Source: Vairimorpha apis BRL 01
Lineage: Eukaryota; Microsporidia; Nosematidae
Direction of reading: 5' to 3'
DNA length: 24,309 bases
Assembly (NCBI GenBank): GCA_000447185.1
Contig: KE647057.1
Location: 1 to 24,309 of the forward strand
Shown: piece by piece, positions 20,412 through 24,309 of the stretch
Position numbering within the stretch: the first letter of the stretch is position 1
How the letters are laid out: each line of letters starts with the position of its first letter
The notes under the pieces: generated by a model
What the model was told of the DNA's origin: nothing
Databases searched by the model: none
What the model saw: the letters and a program-made list of their open reading frames with translations, nothing else
Position numbers and translations under genes: made by a program

Positions 20412-22835
20412 TTAATTATAAAAAATGTTTAATATTTTTAATATTACTAAATTAACTTCGTATTCTTTAAGTTTATGAATTTTAGAAATTTCTTTTACAT
20501 TTTTATTTTGACAACCTATCATTAACAAAATACTTTTTTGTAAGAAATTTAGTTTGGCATCTATATTCTCCGTAAAATATTGTCTAGCAATCAAAGGAAT
20601 TATGTCAATAATTTGTAAAATATCAATTGTTCCTCTACAATATTTATCAATTCGATTTAGATCCTGTTTTGACAATTCTATTTTTTCATCAAATTTTTCA
20701 TTTATTTTAGTAAACAACAAAATTAAACATAATTTGTCACTCAAATTTTTAAATGAAAAAGATAATTGACCCACAAATCTTGTTTTAAAATTTTTATAAT
20801 AATATTGTATTTTTTGGTTAAATTATCATCAAATCCTTTTAATAAAATTGCAGAATATTCTCCTGTAATATAACTAACAGTTTGTTTTACACAAATTGGT
20901 ATTAAGAAATGTTTTTTCCAAAAATTCATTAATCGTTCACTTAAACCGAAAGATGTTCCAACCCAAGATATTTTTGGTATATAAACATTAGTAAGTTCGT
21001 AAAATAAAATATCTTCTGTATTTGAAAATCTTAATTTACTAATGGATGGTATTTGATTATTTTTAAAAAATGTAAAAAGTAAATCTAATGCTCTAGAACC
21101 ATATCCCATACTCATATAATCGGGATGAACTGCTATTCTAATTATACGGATGCCTAAAAAATTAAGAATATCGTTGTCAAAATGTGATTCTGAAATAATC
21201 CATGGTATTAAATTTCCTTTTTCGATAAACTATTTTTGCATTTACCTTCAAATGAAATGTGTATTGCACATAAAACACGTGGTATAACTTGATTATTTTC
21301 GTTAATACTTGTCAAAAGAGTAAAAATTTCATGACTAGGAGAATCTGCAAGAATTTGTATATCATTTGGACTATTCTTGTAATGTGATGCAATAAAAAGG
21401 CTAAATATATCTTTTAATAATATTTCTGTATGGGAATGTCCACTAAAAAGCAAGTCTCGATCAACATAAAATAAATTACAACTTGAAGGAATCGGGCATT
21501 TTGAAATTTTTTGAGATTCAACATTTAGTAACAAAATGTTGTTAAGCCATTTTTCAACAGGATCATTATTTCCGTAACGTATCGAGTTTGTCATATAAAG
21601 TTCTTTATAGATAAATGGATTATCTGAATCTGTTTTATGTTTTATGTAATCTATCATTTTTAAAGAAAATGCTCTTCCTGTTCCTTCATAACCAGAAATA
21701 GTTGTTGCCATAATAATCAAATTAGGAAAAAGTAATTTTTTTAAAAGAGGCAAAGGTATTGCAGCTGCTTCATCTACGATCAACATATCAGGATGATATT
21801 TTAATTCTTCAAATGGACTAAAATATTCTATAGATTGCTTTGTGTCCTTTAAAATTTCTAATCTATGAATCAATCGTTTCTTTGATTTAAAACTGTAAAT
21901 AATTTTATAATCTTTGTATTTAATGTAACCAATAGCCTCCAAACCTTTTATTAAAAAATCAAATAATACTTTTACATTTTCTAAAGCTGGTGCTGAAATG
22001 TATATTGAAGAAAATTTAAGTTGAATAGCTTTTGCTATGGTCAATCCTAAAGCCACTGATTTACCTCGTCCCCTACCGGCTTGAATAGAGTAAATTGAAC
22101 GATTTGTGCGATCTTTTAGAACAGAAAACAATTCAGTAATAACATTTGATTGATCAGAAGTGCGTGTCATATTTATTAATATATTGTCTATATCTTTTGA
22201 GATTGTATTATTTGAAAAAATTTGTTTTTCATCAATAATATTTTCAATTTGTAGATTAAATTTTGAAAATGGTAGAATTTCACAAGCTGAATTTAAAAAT
22301 AAAATAAATTTTGAATTTATCAATGACCTAAAAAGTCTTTTGTTATATCTTGGAACAAAATCATCATCTAATATAAAATTTGATTTTAGTCTTGTCAAAG
22401 AATCAATTGAATTGACGTTATCTAAAAGTAAAATTACTAAACCTCCACCTCTTACAGTTTCAATACACAATGCTATTAAATTTGGAGTTAATGATTCAAA
22501 ATCTTGTAAAATCAATATATCAACTGTTTGTCCAAGAATTTTTCACTATCATTATAGCTTATAAATTGTATATCCTTAGTTCTTATAAATTCTTTTAAAT
22601 TTTCATCTTTAAAAGTAATATTTTTGTCATCAAATTCTTCTTTAATATTTTTATTATTTTTATGACACCAGATTATAAAATTACAAGCAGAGGAACTATT
22701 AGCAGCCAAAACATTGTGTAAAATAGGTATAAGTCTCGAACTACCTTCTCCAATTAAGCAAAAAAAGCATCTATGATTTTTATGTTTGCTATATTTAATC
22801 GATGAAATAATTCGTTTATTAATTTCGATAGACAT
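20412..22835 (-). CDS. RNA cytidine acetyltransferase (NAT10/Kre33 family), three homopolymer frame breaks
   Basis: ATP-dependent N4-acetylcytidine synthase acting on 18S rRNA and tRNA in the nucleolus; also a ribosome-assembly factor. Domains in order (joined numbering, about 808 aa): N-terminal domain (1-250, with ILGQT and LQDFESLTPNL), helicase domain with Walker A GRGRGKS (about 254-260), DEAA (about 355-358) and ATTISGYEGTGR, GNAT domain with AVHPDYMSMGYGSRALDLL, and a C-terminal tRNA-binding domain with DIIPLIARQYF. The frame breaks at three places, each corrected by one extra A/T: 22539-22543, 21218-21222 and within 20783-20795. Family-conserved residues continue exactly across each (KILGQT, KGNLIPW, TRFVGQLSFSF). 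Without correction the gene appears as four pieces. The start at 22835 has ACCGTTATG. It lacks the long C-terminal tail of the human (1025 aa) and yeast proteins. Confidence 0.95.
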
Positions 22836-23373
22836 AACGGTAAAATATATAAAAAAATTTATTTTTAAAAATACTAAAATTATGAAAATTATATTCGATA
22901 AAAAAAATTTTAACGTAAATCATATTTTTTATACGAATTCTAGATTATTTTAATTAACATTTGTACTTTAAAAATAAAAATGAAATTTTCAAGTAAAATT
23001 TTTTGAAAAAAAATTCCACTATAAAATAAAAAAAATCTTTATAAAAAAATCTTTAAAGTTTAATTTTAAAATACAAACGATCAAATGATGACTTTTTTGT
23101 TAAATGTTAGTTTTATATAATAATAAAATATAAGATTTTTTTTATTTTAAGATATTTTATTTTAATATAATTTTTTTAATTATAAAGATTTATTATATCT
23201 TATTTTATTAAATTTAAATTTTGTAAAATTTATAGTGAAATATTTAACGTTGCTTTAATATATACACTAAAAATAACACATTTTTTTTTATATTACAAAT
23301 TAAAGTAAATACAATTATTAAAAATGAATAGAACGAATTGTAAAATCTATTTTTAAAACATTTTTAAATTTGT
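22836..23373. other. AT-rich spacer
   Basis: About 540 bases between the NAT10 start and the end of the zinc-finger gene on the same strand; no coding or structured segment seen. Confidence 0.65.
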
Positions 23374-23742
23374 TTATAATTTTTTAAATTTCTTATGCAT
23401 ATTTTGTAGTGTTTCATTTATATCAGTTTTAAAATTTTCATGATTAGTAAAATCAAAAAATTTTGGTAATTTGAAATTTTTTGGTTCTTCAGGAATTTTA
23501 AAATTCTTTGGAAAATTAATTGGTGGTAAACGAAAACCATAATTTTTTTCATTAAGTAAGTACGGATTTATTTGTCTTTTAATAGCTTCAATTTCATCTT
23601 TAACAATTTCATCTTCTAATTTTTCTAACAATAATGTTTTTTTCATTAATTGGTGCGTTTTACCTCTTAAATGCATCAATCTTGATTTATATGTGTTGAT
23701 ATTTAAATTTTTGTTACAGATTTTACATTTATATTTCTTCAT
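23374..23742 (-). CDS. U1-type C2H2 zinc-finger protein, candidate U1 snRNP protein C
   Basis: 122 residues beginning with a U1-type zinc finger: C6, C9, H24 and H30 (C-X2-C-X14-H-X5-H), the same four residue numbers and spacing as U1C, with Tyr before the first Cys and the HLRGKTH signature. U1C stabilises U1 snRNP at the 5' splice site. The following segment is helical and charged (LLLEKLEDEIVKDEIEAIK), then a Pro/Phe/Asn/Lys-rich tail with repeated P-K-N-F, distantly reminiscent of U1C's Pro-rich tail. Other U1-type finger proteins of the spliceosome are the alternatives. The start is preceded by TATCCTATG. It is divergent with the V-ATPase D gene, with 26 bases between the start codons. 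If correct, splicing is retained in this organism. Confidence 0.65.
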   Translation of the reverse strand: MKKYKCKICNKNLNINTYKSRLMHLRGKTHQLMKKTLLLEKLEDEIVKDEIEAIKRQINPYLLNEKNYGFRLPPINFPKNFKIPEEPKNFKLPKFFDFTNHENFKTDINETLQNMHKKFKKL

Positions 23743-23768
23743 AGGATAAAAAAGAAAAAAATTTAGCC
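23743..23768. promoter_or_regulatory. 26-bp bidirectional intergenic segment
   Basis: Only 26 bases separate the start codons of the divergent zinc-finger gene and V-ATPase subunit D. A TCC triplet faces the minus-strand gene and GCC touches the plus-strand ATG. Transcription of at least one gene must begin inside, or overlap, the other gene. Confidence 0.55.
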
Positions 23769-24309
23769 ATGGCAGATCAAAGACTTCCTATTTTTCCAAC
23801 AAGAATGAATCTTAGATTGATAGATAATAAAGAAAAAAGTGCAGACAAAGGAAGAATTTTACTCAAGAGAAAAAGTGATTCGTTAAAACAAAAGTTTAAG
23901 CAAATAGAAAAAGAATATAAAGAAAAGGAAAAAGATTTAGATAAAATGTTAAAAGATGCATTTTTTAAATTATCAGAAGCTGAATTTCTAGGAGCAAATA
24001 TTCAATCTTATATTTTTGAATGCCAAAAACAACCCATTACAATTAAAACCACTACAGAAAATTTATCTGGTGTAGTTTTAACACATTTTAAACTTGATAA
24101 ATCCAATCTTAATGATATATTGTGGTTAGACAGATCTGGTCAAATTTTAAACAAATGTAGAGATAATTTTTTAAACGTTTTAGAACTTTTGATTGAATTG
24201 TCTGCATTAAAAAATAGTTTTAATATGTTACAAGCTGTATTGATGTCAACTAACAGAAGAGTTAATGCTTTAGAGTTCAATGTAATTCCGAAATTACAAA
24301 ATACCATGC
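23769..24309 (+). CDS. V-type ATPase subunit D (Vma8), 3' end cut by window
   Basis: Central-stalk (rotor) subunit D of the vacuolar H+-ATPase V1 sector, which couples ATP hydrolysis to rotation and vacuolar acidification. The frame is open from the ATG at 23769 to the window edge (180 codons plus one base; the family is about 250 residues, so roughly 70 are missing). Family features: RLPIFPTRMNL at residues 5-15, KGRILLKRKSDSLKQKF (about 27-43), long heptad-like helices, and the C-terminal-half block ALKNSFNMLQAVLMSTNRRVNALEFNVIPKL (about 146-177) typical of subunit D. No frame break is seen. The start is the first ATG, with GCC directly before it, and aligns with the family N-terminus. Confidence 0.95.
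   Translation, partial: MADQRLPIFPTRMNLRLIDNKEKSADKGRILLKRKSDSLKQKFKQIEKEYKEKEKDLDKMLKDAFFKLSEAEFLGANIQSYIFECQKQPITIKTTTENLSGVVLTHFKLDKSNLNDILWLDRSGQILNKCRDNFLNVLELLIELSALKNSFNMLQAVLMSTNRRVNALEFNVIPKLQNTM

Noticed and set aside
22160..22564. Plus-strand frame of 134 codons
   Set aside because: Antisense to the conserved NAT10 N-terminal domain.
1..24309. tRNA genes, rRNA genes, CRISPR arrays, telomeric repeats and introns
   Set aside because: No cloverleaf with a convincing T-arm, no rRNA segment, no spaced repeats, no telomere-like array, and no gene that required an intron to be read through.

Overview
The window looks like a stretch of an extremely AT-rich, compacted eukaryotic genome, most probably a microsporidian. 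The reasons are short eukaryotic-type genes without visible introns (an RNA cytidine acetyltransferase of the NAT10/Kre33 type, V-ATPase subunit D, a DGAT1, a GPAT3/4-type acyltransferase, a U1C-like zinc finger), a C-rich motif a few bases before many start codons as described for microsporidia, and many short secreted proteins of no recognisable family. I cannot name the species.

Layout. The left edge (1-1166, minus) is a DGAT1 whose 3' end is cut by the window. Then comes about 7.6 kb of sparse sequence with three hypothetical genes, two of them clearly secreted in type: 3648-4608 (+), 5772-6316 (+) and 7931-8778 (-). Between the second and third is a GC-richer, structured island (about 6755-6976) that could be a Pol III non-coding RNA. 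From 8779 to 11931 there is no intact gene, but three GC-richer islands carry coding-like remnants, one of which (10948-11122, minus) resembles a decayed retroelement protein. At 11932/11981-13222 (+) lies the GPAT. From 14604 to 20227 three secreted, cysteine-bearing genes follow one another on the minus strand: a Gly/Tyr-rich protein and two paralogues with a GH19-chitinase-like domain whose HET catalytic motif is changed to HNT/YNT. The right end is housekeeping: NAT10 (20412-22835, minus), then a U1C-like gene and V-ATPase subunit D arranged head to head with 26 bases between their start codons.

A dominating oddity is that at least eight reading-frame breaks occur at short A/T homopolymers, and every one is corrected by a single additional A/T. 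Three of them lie in NAT10, which should be essential. This points to systematic homopolymer under-calling in the assembly (or, less likely, real slippage-tolerant genes). Genes are therefore annotated over their full joined extents and the break positions are given.

Functionally, GPAT and DGAT1 are the first and last acyl transfers of triacylglycerol synthesis. The secreted cluster probably belongs to the spore wall or the host interface, which is inference only. More than half of the window is spacer of roughly 85-90% A+T in which I see no genes.
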